Origin: Candidatus Mediterraneibacter stercoripullorum
GTDB lineage: Bacteria; Bacillota; Clostridia; Lachnospirales; Lachnospiraceae
NCBI GenBank assembly: GCA_019115765.1
Contig: DXCZ01000086.1
Span: forward strand, 1 to 54,640
Direction of reading: 5' to 3'
Length of the DNA: 54,640 nucleotides
Shown piece by piece: positions 25,971 through 33,772 of this stretch (position 1 is its first letter; each line of letters opens with the position of its first letter). The position numbers and the translations under genes were made by a program. The notes below the pieces were generated by a model. It worked only from the letters and a program-made list of their open reading frames with translations, did no database searches and had not been told where the DNA came from.

Positions 25971-26120
25971 TCAAAACATGATTTCTTTATTATTTTTCAG
26001 AAGTCTTGCGCCATTTACAATGGAAAGGACTCCCGCCGCAATTCCTGTGACTAAAACAATAACACCAAGCGCAATTGAGCCTGCACCGATACTCTTCATT
26101 ATACGATATGTCTTTTCCAT
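25971..26120 (-). CDS. Small single-helix membrane protein (49 residues)
   Basis: A short frame starting MEKTYRIMKSIGAGS with AGGAGG ten bases before the ATG. The middle is hydrophobic and glycine-rich (IALGVIVLVTGIAAGVLSIV, a membrane helix) and the end is basic (NGARLLKNNKEIMF). I do not recognise a family; similar small hydrophobic proteins are frequent in Lachnospiraceae. It lies 12 bases after pyrE on the same strand and is probably co-transcribed. An inverted repeat (GGGACAG 25937-25943 with CTGTCCC 25958-25964) follows and may end the transcript. Confidence 0.8.
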   Translation of the reverse strand: MEKTYRIMKSIGAGSIALGVIVLVTGIAAGVLSIVNGARLLKNNKEIMF

Positions 26121-26132
26121 GTAATGTGCCTC

Positions 26133-26813
26133 CTATTTCACTCCATATGTTTCATAGTATGCGTCGATCGCCGCTTTTAATGTATCGTCAATGATAACAC
26201 GGCCTTCATACGGTCTGTTGTACAGGTGCTCTACAACTTCCTCCATAGTCACGATTGCCGCTGTATCAAACCCATACAGATCCCGGATCTCTTCCAGCGC
26301 GCTCTTCTCACCGCCTTTTCCTACTTCCATACGGTTCAGGGATACGATCAGCCCTACAATAGTCACGTCTGCCGCCCCTCTTACCTTCGGCACGGTCTCT
26401 TCCATGGATTTCCCGGATGTAGTCACATCCTCGATCATGATCACGCGGTCTCCGTCTTTCAGCTTGCTTCCAAGGAAACTTCCCTTGTCCGCTCCGTGAT
26501 CCTTCTCTTCCTTGCGGTCCGAACAGTAGCGGACCTCCTTGCCGTACAGTTCGCTGTATGCCACAGCCGTCACAACTCCCAGCGGGATACCCTTGTACGC
26601 CGGTCCGAACAGCACGTCAAAATCATCGCCGTATCTGTCATGGATCGCCTTTGCATAATATTCCCCCAGCTTCTTCAGCTGAGAGCCAGTCACATATGCT
26701 CCTGCATTCATGAAAAATGGAGACTTTCTCCCGCTCTTCAGTGTGAACTCTCCGAACTTCAGAGCCTCACAGTCCACCATAAATTCGATAAACTCCTGCT
26801 TGTACTGTTCCAT
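26133..26813 (-). CDS. pyrE: Orotate phosphoribosyltransferase
   Basis: Makes orotidine 5'-phosphate from orotate and PRPP. 226 residues: ALKFGEFTLKSGRKSPFFMN near residue 15, LFGPAYKGIPLG near residue 70, and the PRPP loop VIMIEDVTTSGKSMEE near residue 125. Start 26813 follows GGGAGG; the in-frame extension upstream is leader. It is separate from pyrF-pyrK-pyrD by about 6 kb and followed by a small membrane protein gene. Confidence 0.97.
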   Translation of the reverse strand: MEQYKQEFIEFMVDCEALKFGEFTLKSGRKSPFFMNAGAYVTGSQLKKLGEYYAKAIHDRYGDDFDVLFGPAYKGIPLGVVTAVAYSELYGKEVRYCSDRKEEKDHGADKGSFLGSKLKDGDRVIMIEDVTTSGKSMEETVPKVRGAADVTIVGLIVSLNRMEVGKGGEKSALEEIRDLYGFDTAAIVTMEEVVEHLYNRPYEGRVIIDDTLKAAIDAYYETYGVK

Positions 26814-27032
26814 ATGTGTACCTCCCTGTATATATGATAAATAAAATTTCTTTCTTAAATTCTTTACAATTCTAACATACATGCCTGAGTTTTTCAATGA
26901 TTCTATTCCATCTCAGATGGCTGTCGCTGTTCACTCGTTCCCGGGTGTCCGCCATGAAAGCCGTTTGAGCAATATCGGACGCTTCACATCGCATTATAGC
27001 TGAAATTAATCTGAGCAGTAACGAAGTGCGGC

Positions 27033-27062
27033 TTGATAAACGTATGGTTCCAATGATAAAAT
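27033..27062 (+). promoter_or_regulatory. Promoter of the AAA ATPase gene
   Basis: TTGATA at 27033-27038 and TAAAAT at 27057-27062 with an 18-base spacer and TG two bases before the -10. It lies 40 bases upstream of the ATG at 27102. Confidence 0.55.
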
Positions 27063-27101
27063 AAGAACGATGCATACCCTATCAAGGAAGGAGACAGACA
27101 G

Positions 27102-28769
27102 ATGAACAGAACTTTTAATACAGATGGATACTGCGATCCCGAAATTAATTATATGGTCGATCTGTCTGATCGGCTTGCCAGGATAAAGGCTATGGTTGAT
27201 TCCGAAAAATATTTTACGATCAACAGGGCAAGACAATACGGGAAAACTACAATACTTACTGCGCTTGCCGATTATCTGAAGAATGACTATGAAGTTGTAA
27301 GCCTGGATTTTCAGACCTTAAGCACACTTTCCTTTGAGAGTGAAGAATCATTTGTCGCGTCTTTTGCTGAAGAACTGTTGGACAATGTACAGCAGTTTCC
27401 TGACGATATCAAAGTAAAACTCTCCGCATTTGCAGAAAGAAGGGCTTCGATCAACTCACTTCAGATGCTGTTCAAAACATTAAAATCGTGGTGTGCAAAG
27501 TCCGAAAAAAGGATTGTCCTGATTATCGATGAGGTAGATACTGCTGCCAACAATCAGGTGTTTTTGGATTTTCTCTCACAGCTACGCGCATATTATCTGA
27601 AAAGGCGAAGGACTCCCACATTTCAATCAGTAATCCTGGCCGGAGTCTATGACATCAGAAACATCAAAAGAAAAATCCATCCTGGTGATGAACACAAGCA
27701 GAACAGTCCTTGGATTACTCGCGAAGGCAACGAGGAAAATGAGAGTTCACTCTCATTTGACGACTGCCCGCGGGATCATAAGGGACTTGTCCCTTATGAT
27801 ATCGCTGCTGATTTTCTTATTGATATGAGTTTTTCGCAATCTGATATTGCCGGTATGCTTCAAGATTATGAATCTGATCATCATACTGGAATGGACATCA
27901 ATCTTATTTCCAGTCTGCTGTATGATTACACGTCCGGCTACCCTTATCTGGTTTCTCGAATGTGCAAATTAATGGATGAACGCATTGTCGGGACCAGCAT
28001 ATATACGGATCTCTCCAGAATATGGACCCGTGAAGGATTCATGACTGCATTAAAAATGCTTCTGGAAGACAATAATCCGCTTTTTGAATCGTTGATGGGA
28101 AAATTGAATGATTTTCCAGAGCTGAACAGAGTTATCTCACGCCTGCTGTTTCAGGGGCAAAGCATTGCCTACAACGCAGACGATATTGCTGTTCAAAACG
28201 CCCTGATGTTTGGTTTTGTAAAAATAGTCAACTCCACTGTTATGCTGGCAAACAGAATATTCGAGATGCGTTTATACAGCAAGTTCCTCCTTGACTATAA
28301 AGAACAGAACAGCAGCATATATAACGAAGGTGCGCGCCAGAAAAATCAATTTATTATTGACGGACATCTGAACGTAAGGCTTGTACTTGAGAAATTCGTC
28401 GAAACATTCGATTATCTCTACGGTGATCGAACTGAATCTTTTCTGGAAGACGAGGGCAGAAAATATTTCATGCTGTTTTTACGCCCGATCATCAACGGAA
28501 CCGGAAACTGTTATGTCGAGGCACAAACCAGGAACCGTGAACGCATGGATCTTGTCATAGACTATCTTGGAGAACAGCATATTATAGAAATGAAAGTCTG
28601 GCATGGAAATGCATATAACGAACGCGGAAGGCAGCAGCTCTCTGATTACCTGGATTATTTCCATTTAAAAAAGGGATATATGCTCAGCTTCAATTTCAAC
28701 AAGAAGAAAGAAATCGGGGTAAAAGATATTGTTATAGGCGATCGGACCATCGTAGAAGCTGTTGTCTGA
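27102..28769 (+). CDS. AAA ATPase-like protein with PD-(D/E)XK nuclease-like C-terminus
   Basis: 555 residues. The N-terminal ATPase has NRARQYGKTTI (residues 41-51, Walker A-like but without the usual GxxGxGK spacing) and RIVLIIDEVD (137-146, Walker B). The C-terminus has CYVEAQTRNRERMDLVIDY and QHIIEMKVWHG, which resemble the D and ExK strands of the PD-(D/E)XK fold. AAGGAGA precedes the ATG. Base composition is more AT-rich than neighbours and codon use is different, which suggests transfer. Proteins of this architecture occur in many copies in gut Clostridia and Bacteroidetes with no established function. No partner gene is adjacent. Confidence 0.8.
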   Translation: MNRTFNTDGYCDPEINYMVDLSDRLARIKAMVDSEKYFTINRARQYGKTTILTALADYLKNDYEVVSLDFQTLSTLSFESEESFVASFAEELLDNVQQFPDDIKVKLSAFAERRASINSLQMLFKTLKSWCAKSEKRIVLIIDEVDTAANNQVFLDFLSQLRAYYLKRRRTPTFQSVILAGVYDIRNIKRKIHPGDEHKQNSPWITREGNEENESSLSFDDCPRDHKGLVPYDIAADFLIDMSFSQSDIAGMLQDYESDHHTGMDINLISSLLYDYTSGYPYLVSRMCKLMDERIVGTSIYTDLSRIWTREGFMTALKMLLEDNNPLFESLMGKLNDFPELNRVISRLLFQGQSIAYNADDIAVQNALMFGFVKIVNSTVMLANRIFEMRLYSKFLLDYKEQNSSIYNEGARQKNQFIIDGHLNVRLVLEKFVETFDYLYGDRTESFLEDEGRKYFMLFLRPIINGTGNCYVEAQTRNRERMDLVIDYLGEQHIIEMKVWHGNAYNERGRQQLSDYLDYFHLKKGYMLSFNFNKKKEIGVKDIVIGDRTIVEAVV

Positions 28770-28850
28770 CCCAGGAGCAAAAATGCTCTATCAATACAAA
28801 CAACAGTATTTCTATATTATCCACTTTTAAAATACAATTTACATCATTAG

Positions 28851-28904
28851 CCGGAGGCGCGGCTTGGAGCTCTTACCATTTGTAAGACTTCCCGGCCGCG
28901 CCGG
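28851..28904. repeat. Long imperfect hairpin between convergent genes
   Basis: CCGG-A-GGCGCGGC on the left pairs with GCCGCGCCGG on the right, and an inner CTTAC/GTAAG stem closes a 5-base loop. No U-run follows. It lies 82 bases after the AAA ATPase gene, next to the point where the 3-hydroxyacyl-CoA dehydrogenase homology ends. It may be a terminator without a tail or a small palindromic insertion. Confidence 0.5.
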
Positions 28905-28954
28905 TTCGCGTTTCGGTCTGTTTAGACAATAGCATTTCCGATTGAACAGTGCCG

Positions 28955-29404
28955 GAAGTGGGGCGGATTCAGGAAATGAGTCCCGCAGAATCACTCCGGA
29001 TGGGATACAAATGCACTCAGATCATCGATAGAGATTGCCGAAGTGTTGCTGGTCAGGATGGCGTCCTCTTTTACAAGAGATGATATTTCTTCATAGAATT
29101 CCTTTTTCATCTCAATGTGTTCCGGGATTGCTTCGATGACCAGATCTGCGTCTCTGAAGCATTCCTTATCTGTTGTAAGACAGATGGATTCTATTATCTT
29201 TTTTGATTCTTCTGCTGTCAGTCTGCCATTTTCCACAAGTACCTGCTGGCTTTTATCGATCACATGACACGCCTTTACAAAGTCCATCTCACTGACGCTG
29301 TACAAGACAGTATCATATCCATACTGCGGGAACATCTGGCTGATTCCTGCGCCCATAAGCCCTCCTCCGGCTATAACAACTTTATGGATTTCTTTTATGT
29401 TCAT
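28955..29404 (-). pseudogene. 3-hydroxyacyl-CoA dehydrogenase, nonsense mutation plus truncation
   Basis: The first 137 codons encode a good NAD-binding Rossmann domain (HKVVIAGGGLMGAGISQMF near residue 7; ADLVIEAIPEHIEMKKEFY near residue 87; TSNTSAISIDDLSAFVSHPE at the end) and then meet TGA at 28991. Reading on in frame gives FCGTHFLNPPHF, exactly what follows HPER in intact relatives, so the stop replaced an arginine codon (CGA to TGA is one change). After about 28955 homology ends and the whole C-terminal domain is missing. Ribosome binding site (GGGAGG) and promoter are still present. It diverges from the alcohol dehydrogenase gene at 29700. Confidence 0.85.
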
Positions 29405-29495
29405 ATCTTGAATTCCTCCCTTGTCCTGGTAAATCAGATCTCAGTTTTGATATTTCTCTGATATCTGTAAACTGATTGCAAAAACTACGAAACTA

Positions 29496-29526
29496 AGGAT
29501 AAACCTTGTTTTCGTAACAGAGTCAA
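29496..29526 (-). promoter_or_regulatory. MerR-type promoter for the broken dehydrogenase
   Basis: On the minus strand TTGACT (29521-29526) and TATCCT (29496-29501) are separated by 19 bases. The spacer begins CTGTTAC and contains AACA. A 19-base spacer is the hallmark of promoters activated by MerR-family regulators. The mirror-image partner lies at 29626-29656. Confidence 0.6.
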
Positions 29527-29625
29527 GTCTTTAAAATATCAGACTATTTCATCAAATGTTAGCTTCAAATGCTTTCAAATGCTTTTCTGCGTTCCTTAGC
29601 ATATAAGAATTACCTGATTTTTCCC

Positions 29626-29656
29626 TTGACTCTGTCACAGGAACAGGTATTAAAAT
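29626..29656 (+). promoter_or_regulatory. MerR-type promoter for the alcohol dehydrogenase
   Basis: TTGACT (29626-29631) and TAAAAT (29651-29656) with a 19-base spacer beginning CTGTCAC and containing AACA. The first 14 bases, CTTGACTCTGTCAC, match the minus-strand promoter CTTGACTCTGTTAC at 13 positions. Transcription would begin about 35 bases before the ATG at 29700. Confidence 0.6.
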
Positions 29657-29699
29657 AACGAAGATACAGCTTATACAACAGGAAAGGCAGTGAATACGC

Positions 29700-30815
29700 A
29701 TGAATACATTTCAGATCAGACCACAGATTCATTTACTTGATAAGGCCGGGGAGCTGACAGATGTTTTTCCTCTTACGGAAAGAGATCTTGTATTTACAAG
29801 CAGGCACGTCTATCAGAATTATTTTGACGGCACCTTTGCTCCGGCAAGAGTTATCTTTCATACAGACTACGGGACCGGTGAGCCTTCGGACCGCTTTTTC
29901 GAGACTATGCTCGATGATATTGACCTTGACCGGTACGACCGGATCATCGCCATCGGAGGCGGCACCATTCTGGACACGGCAAAGCTGCTCACACTCCGCA
30001 GGATCCATCCGGTCGGAGATCTGTTTGATAAGAAGTTCCCGGCTGAGAAGATCCGCAGCCTGATCCTTGTTCCCACTACATGCGGGACCGGAAGTGAAGT
30101 TACGAATGTCTCCATCCTGGAATTTGTGGACAGGCGTACCAAGTTCGGGCTGGCGGTGGACGCCCTCTATGCAGATCACGCTGTTTTGATCCCGGAGCTG
30201 ATCGAGAAGCTTCCCTTCTCTGTATTTGCCACAAGCTCCATCGACGCCTTTATCCACGCTATAGAGTCCTATGTATCTCCGAAGGCCACTGTATTTTCAG
30301 AGATGTACTCGAAGAAGGCTATGGAAATGATCCTCAGCGGATACCTGAAGATCGCAGGGGAAGGGCGGTCGGTTCTTCCTTCCCTGACAAAGGACTTTCT
30401 CGTGGCAAGCTGCTGCGGAGGGATTGCCTTCGGCAATGCAGGTACCGGACCGGTCCACGCCATGAGTTATCCGTTAAGCGGTACATACCATGTGCCTCAC
30501 GGCGAATCGAATTACGTATTTTTTACAACTGTTTTCCATAAATACCAGGAGCTGAAGCCGGATGGAAAAATCATGGAACTGAACCGTTTTCTCGGAAATA
30601 TACTGGGCTGTGCGCCAGATGAAGTATATACGGAACTGGAAAAGCTGTTCAACCAGATCATTACCAAAAAGTCACTCTCCGAATATGGTGTGACAGACGA
30701 AGACTTGCCTGCATTTGCAGAAAACGTCTGCACGAAGCAGGGACGTCTCATGCAGAATACTTATACTCCACTGAGTTATGATGTTATTCTGGAAATGTTC
30801 CGCTCTCTGATGTAA
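29700..30815 (+). CDS. 4-hydroxybutyrate dehydrogenase-like iron-containing alcohol dehydrogenase
   Basis: 371 residues, the same length as the 4-hydroxybutyrate dehydrogenase of Clostridium kluyveri, and colinear with it. Motifs: RIIAIGGGTILDTAKLL near residue 80 (NAD-binding), ILVPTTCGTGSEVTNVSI near residue 120, and metal-ligand histidines in SSIDAFIHAIESYVSP and GPVHAMSYPLSGTYHVPHGE. It would interconvert 4-hydroxybutyrate and succinate semialdehyde, but substrate specificity of this family is hard to read from sequence. Driven by a probable MerR-type promoter. The divergent gene, an acyl-CoA dehydrogenase-type partner, is broken. Confidence 0.85.
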   Translation: MNTFQIRPQIHLLDKAGELTDVFPLTERDLVFTSRHVYQNYFDGTFAPARVIFHTDYGTGEPSDRFFETMLDDIDLDRYDRIIAIGGGTILDTAKLLTLRRIHPVGDLFDKKFPAEKIRSLILVPTTCGTGSEVTNVSILEFVDRRTKFGLAVDALYADHAVLIPELIEKLPFSVFATSSIDAFIHAIESYVSPKATVFSEMYSKKAMEMILSGYLKIAGEGRSVLPSLTKDFLVASCCGGIAFGNAGTGPVHAMSYPLSGTYHVPHGESNYVFFTTVFHKYQELKPDGKIMELNRFLGNILGCAPDEVYTELEKLFNQIITKKSLSEYGVTDEDLPAFAENVCTKQGRLMQNTYTPLSYDVILEMFRSLM

Positions 30816-30924
30816 AACAGCTGCTCAGCCGGCACAAATGCCGTGCTGAACTGCAATTGCCGTTACTGTAATAACTTCCGCAATATAAAAGCCGCATATC
30901 TTCAGCGGCGGAATGGAGATATTT

Positions 30925-31662
30925 ATGACACTGAGTCAGGAAATCGAAGAACTTGTAACTGCCATGGCAGAGAATCACGCAAAAAACAGATATTACCGCA
31001 GACCGATCACGGGATATGCAAGCGCGGAAGATCCTCTGTATGATCAGCTGGATGAGATCATCGGGAATCCTCAGATCCATCCCAGGGATATGCTCCCCGG
31101 AGCACGGACCGTGATCGTCATATTCCTTCCATATTCAGAGATCGTATATAATGACATGAAAAACGGACTCCTGACCTCATCTGTATACTCGGACGCATAT
31201 ATGCACACCAACGCGCTCCTGGACGATATGACCGCGAAAGCAGGAGAACTGCTTGCTTCAAAAGGATACCGCAGCGTCAGCGAACCTCCTACGGAAAACT
31301 TCGACCACGTGACAAAGACGGCAAGCTGGGGCCACAAGTCCAATGCGGTCATTGCCGGGATCGGTACCTTCGGTCTGAATCATCTGATCATCACCAGATC
31401 CGGATGCCTGGGTCGTATGACCAGCATTGTTACAGACGCCTACATCGAGCCGGGAATGCGGCCGGAACGCTCCTACTGCCTGTTCTATCAGACAGGGAAA
31501 TGCAGGAAATGTGTGGACAACTGTCCGTCCGGAGCACTCTGTTCGGACGGAACTATTGATAAGCGCCGATGTGATGCCTATCTGGAAGGGAAAAATATCC
31601 ATGACTGGCAGCAGGGCTGTCCACAGTGTGCTCTGGGGCCCTGCGCCATGCGGGGATTCTGA
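30925..31662 (+). CDS. QueG-like double 4Fe-4S cluster protein
   Basis: 245 residues. The C-terminus has two cysteine motifs, CRKCVDNCPSGAL near residue 192 and CPQCALGPC near residue 232, as in the double 4Fe-4S domain of epoxyqueuosine reductase relatives. The N-terminal part (GARTVIVIFLPYS, and KSNAVIAGIGTFGLNHLIIT near residue 138) also follows that family, but it is shorter than true QueG and has no C-terminal HEAT repeats. Start 30925 was preferred over ATG 30913 because GGAG at 30915-30918 is well spaced for it. A cobamide- or electron-transfer role is possible. First gene of a three-gene operon. Confidence 0.75.
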   Translation: MTLSQEIEELVTAMAENHAKNRYYRRPITGYASAEDPLYDQLDEIIGNPQIHPRDMLPGARTVIVIFLPYSEIVYNDMKNGLLTSSVYSDAYMHTNALLDDMTAKAGELLASKGYRSVSEPPTENFDHVTKTASWGHKSNAVIAGIGTFGLNHLIITRSGCLGRMTSIVTDAYIEPGMRPERSYCLFYQTGKCRKCVDNCPSGALCSDGTIDKRRCDAYLEGKNIHDWQQGCPQCALGPCAMRGF

Positions 31663-31717
31663 AACCTGCAGACGCAATTTATCCAACGACATTTTCTTCA
31701 GAAAGGAGACTGGACAT

Positions 31718-32479
31718 ATGAGTATCTATACAGAAGCAGAACACGCAGTTGCTCTTACAGATACCATGCACTGGATCAAGCATCCGCCTATGACGCCGGA
31801 AGAACGATACAGGTACGGCCGCTATCACTGGCGCCTGAAAGACTACAATGAAGCCTTCCGCTGGTTCCGCATGGCTCTGGAGGATCATGTAGAAGCCGCC
31901 TGGTTTGATATTGGGCTGGGTCTGATCAATGACTTCTTCGACCCGGAAACATATCAGAGAATATTCGGCCAGAATACCGAGGGTCGTTCTGTGACAGACG
32001 ATACAGCCTCTGTAACGGCCGATCCCACAGTATGCTTCCGACATGCCTGGAATTATTACTCCTCCATCGCTGAACCGGACTCCGAAGAACTATTCCGGAA
32101 GGCATGGATGTTGCGCCGGGGACTTGGGACAGAATCCGATCCCGAAACCGCCCGCATGATGTTTGAACAGATTCCCGGGATGCATCCGGATCTGACGCCG
32201 GAAGATTTCAAAATATACTGTGAGTACACAGTGGAAGGCTCCGACGCCTCCGCCGCAACAGATATCTGCAAACTTCCCATAGGAGACGCCTTTCTGGAAC
32301 TGTCCACATATAAGCTGGAGTCCATCCTGAAAGAGGCGGAGAAAACTGACGGAATGAAAAGTGCTGACAAAGAAGCAGCTGACGAAAAAAACGCTGACAG
32401 AAAAAATGTTGACAGAAAAAATATTGACGGAAAAACTGCCGACAGGAACTGTCCGGATCAGGAAAGAGAGATCGGCTGA
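31718..32479 (+). CDS. Sel1/TPR-like repeat protein with tandem-repeat tail
   Basis: 253 residues. Helical repeats of Sel1 type are visible (RYGRYHWRLKDYNEAFRWFRMALED near residue 30 and AWMLRRGLGTESDPETARMMFEQ near residue 130). The C-terminal 35 residues are a charged low-complexity tail made of a five-residue unit, DRKNV-DRKNI-DGKTA-DRN, coded by an imperfect 15-base tandem repeat near 32395-32450. AAAGGAG precedes the ATG. It lies 55 bases after the QueG-like gene. Sel1 proteins usually scaffold protein interactions; this one's partner is unknown. Confidence 0.7.
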   Translation: MSIYTEAEHAVALTDTMHWIKHPPMTPEERYRYGRYHWRLKDYNEAFRWFRMALEDHVEAAWFDIGLGLINDFFDPETYQRIFGQNTEGRSVTDDTASVTADPTVCFRHAWNYYSSIAEPDSEELFRKAWMLRRGLGTESDPETARMMFEQIPGMHPDLTPEDFKIYCEYTVEGSDASAATDICKLPIGDAFLELSTYKLESILKEAEKTDGMKSADKEAADEKNADRKNVDRKNIDGKTADRNCPDQEREIG

Positions 32480-32841
32480 AGAAGTATAACGGGGAACTAC
32501 TCCGCTATCTGCCGAAAAGTGATGACGCCTCCTTCAGCGGCTCCCGCCTGCCTGTCCTTAACATGTGTATGGTGCCCCGCTGGGATATCCAGTATCTGAA
32601 GGCACTGGCCACATACGGCGGTGGTCTCATCGGCAGGCCTCCGGAATACGATATGATGCTTGAACAGATGGAGGTGACTACCACTATGCACGGCGGTTCC
32701 CGGGATTCTGTAGAATACATAGAACCGGAGACTATGGAAAAGATGTACGAATATCTTCTGGAATCTGTCACCGCCAAAGACGAAGAACAGACCACAGGCG
32801 GTCTGTTCGGGCGGTTTATGAAAAGACGGGAGAACAGCTGA
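32476..32841 (+). CDS. Uncharacterised protein with apparent CTG start
   Basis: A 121-residue frame that starts at ATG only 29 codons in (32563), yet the codons before it read like protein in the same frame (KKYNGELLRYLPKSDDAS, then FSGSRLPVLNM). The only initiation-type codon that fits upstream is CTG 32476, which overlaps the preceding TGA as CTGA, the place where ATGA couples genes. No ATG, GTG or TTG lies between the upstream in-frame stop and 32563. The family is not recognised. Features are WDIQYLKALATYGGGLIGRPPEYDMML and a basic C-terminus (RFMKRRENS). If CTG is not used, the protein is 92 residues from 32563. Confidence 0.6.
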   Translation: MKKYNGELLRYLPKSDDASFSGSRLPVLNMCMVPRWDIQYLKALATYGGGLIGRPPEYDMMLEQMEVTTTMHGGSRDSVEYIEPETMEKMYEYLLESVTAKDEEQTTGGLFGRFMKRRENS

Positions 32842-32866
32842 TCTGCTGGACTCCCGTCTTTTTATT
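32821..32866. terminator. Bidirectional terminator between the QueG-like operon and pyrD
   Basis: AAAAGACGGGAG at 32821-32832 pairs with CTCCCGTCTTTT at 32851-32862; TTTTTATTTT follows on the plus strand and TTTTCAT on the minus strand. The stop codon of the upstream gene lies in the loop. Confidence 0.85.
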
Positions 32867-32869
32867 TTC

Positions 32870-33772
32870 TTATTTCACGATACCGGTCATTTCCTTTACA
32901 CTCTGGAAATGATTTTCTTCCATATATTTTTCAATCCCGTCTATAACTTTCAGTGTCACAGCCGGATCATGAAAGTTTGCCGTTCCCACAGATACCGCGC
33001 TGGCTCCCGCCAGGATCATCTCGATGGCGTCCTCCGCCGAAGCGATCCCGCCCATACCGATAACAGGAACCTGGACCGCATTTGCCGCTTCGTAGACCAT
33101 CCTCACTGCAATGGGATGGATAGCCGGTCCGGAAACGCCGCCAGTCCGGTTTGCAAGAACAAATGTCTTTCTGTTAATATCGATCTTCATCCCCGTAATG
33201 GTGTTGATCAGGGAAACCGCATCCGCACCTCCCGCTTCCACAGCTTTTGCCATCTCAGCAATACTCGTCACATTGGGACTGAGTTTCATGATCACCGGCT
33301 GCTTCGCATATTTCTTCACAGCCTTAGTAATCTTCTCAGCTGCTTTCGGATCCTGCCCGAAGGCAATCCCGCCCTCTTTTACATTCGGACAGGAAATATT
33401 GATCTCCAGCATATCTACGTCTTCACCCGCCAGGCGCTCTACCACCTGGCAGTAATCTTCCTCTGAACGTCCGCACACATTGACAATGATCTTTGTATCA
33501 TATTTACGGAGAAACGGAATATCGCGTTCACAGAACACGTCAATCCCGGGATTCTGCAGACCTACCGCATTCATCATCCCTCCGTAAGTCTCTGCTACTC
33601 TGGGAGTCGGATTTCCTTCCCATGGGACATTTGCCACCCCCTTCGTCGTCACAGCGCCCAGTCTGTTCAGATCAACAAAATCCGCATATTCCGCTCCGGA
33701 ACCAAATGTACCTGATGCCACGGTCACCGGATTTTTCCACTCTACACCTGCTATATTCACACGCATATCCAT
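32870..33772 (-). CDS. pyrD: Dihydroorotate dehydrogenase, catalytic subunit (class 1B)
   Basis: Oxidises dihydroorotate to orotate with FMN, passing electrons to PyrK. 300 residues: ASGTFGSGAEYADF near residue 20, NAVGLQNPGIDVF near residue 67, LEINISCPNVKEGG near residue 124 and GMGGIASAEDAIEMILAGAS near residue 240. The ATG at 33772 shares one base with the pyrK stop (TGATG). The class-1B catalytic cysteine is in the ISCPN loop. Confidence 0.97.
   Translation of the reverse strand: MDMRVNIAGVEWKNPVTVASGTFGSGAEYADFVDLNRLGAVTTKGVANVPWEGNPTPRVAETYGGMMNAVGLQNPGIDVFCERDIPFLRKYDTKIIVNVCGRSEEDYCQVVERLAGEDVDMLEINISCPNVKEGGIAFGQDPKAAEKITKAVKKYAKQPVIMKLSPNVTSIAEMAKAVEAGGADAVSLINTITGMKIDINRKTFVLANRTGGVSGPAIHPIAVRMVYEAANAVQVPVIGMGGIASAEDAIEMILAGASAVSVGTANFHDPAVTLKVIDGIEKYMEENHFQSVKEMTGIVK

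Noticed and set aside
28991-28993. TGA as selenocysteine in the dehydrogenase
   Set aside because: The family has arginine here, the C-terminal domain is missing further on, and no selenocysteine insertion structure was seen.
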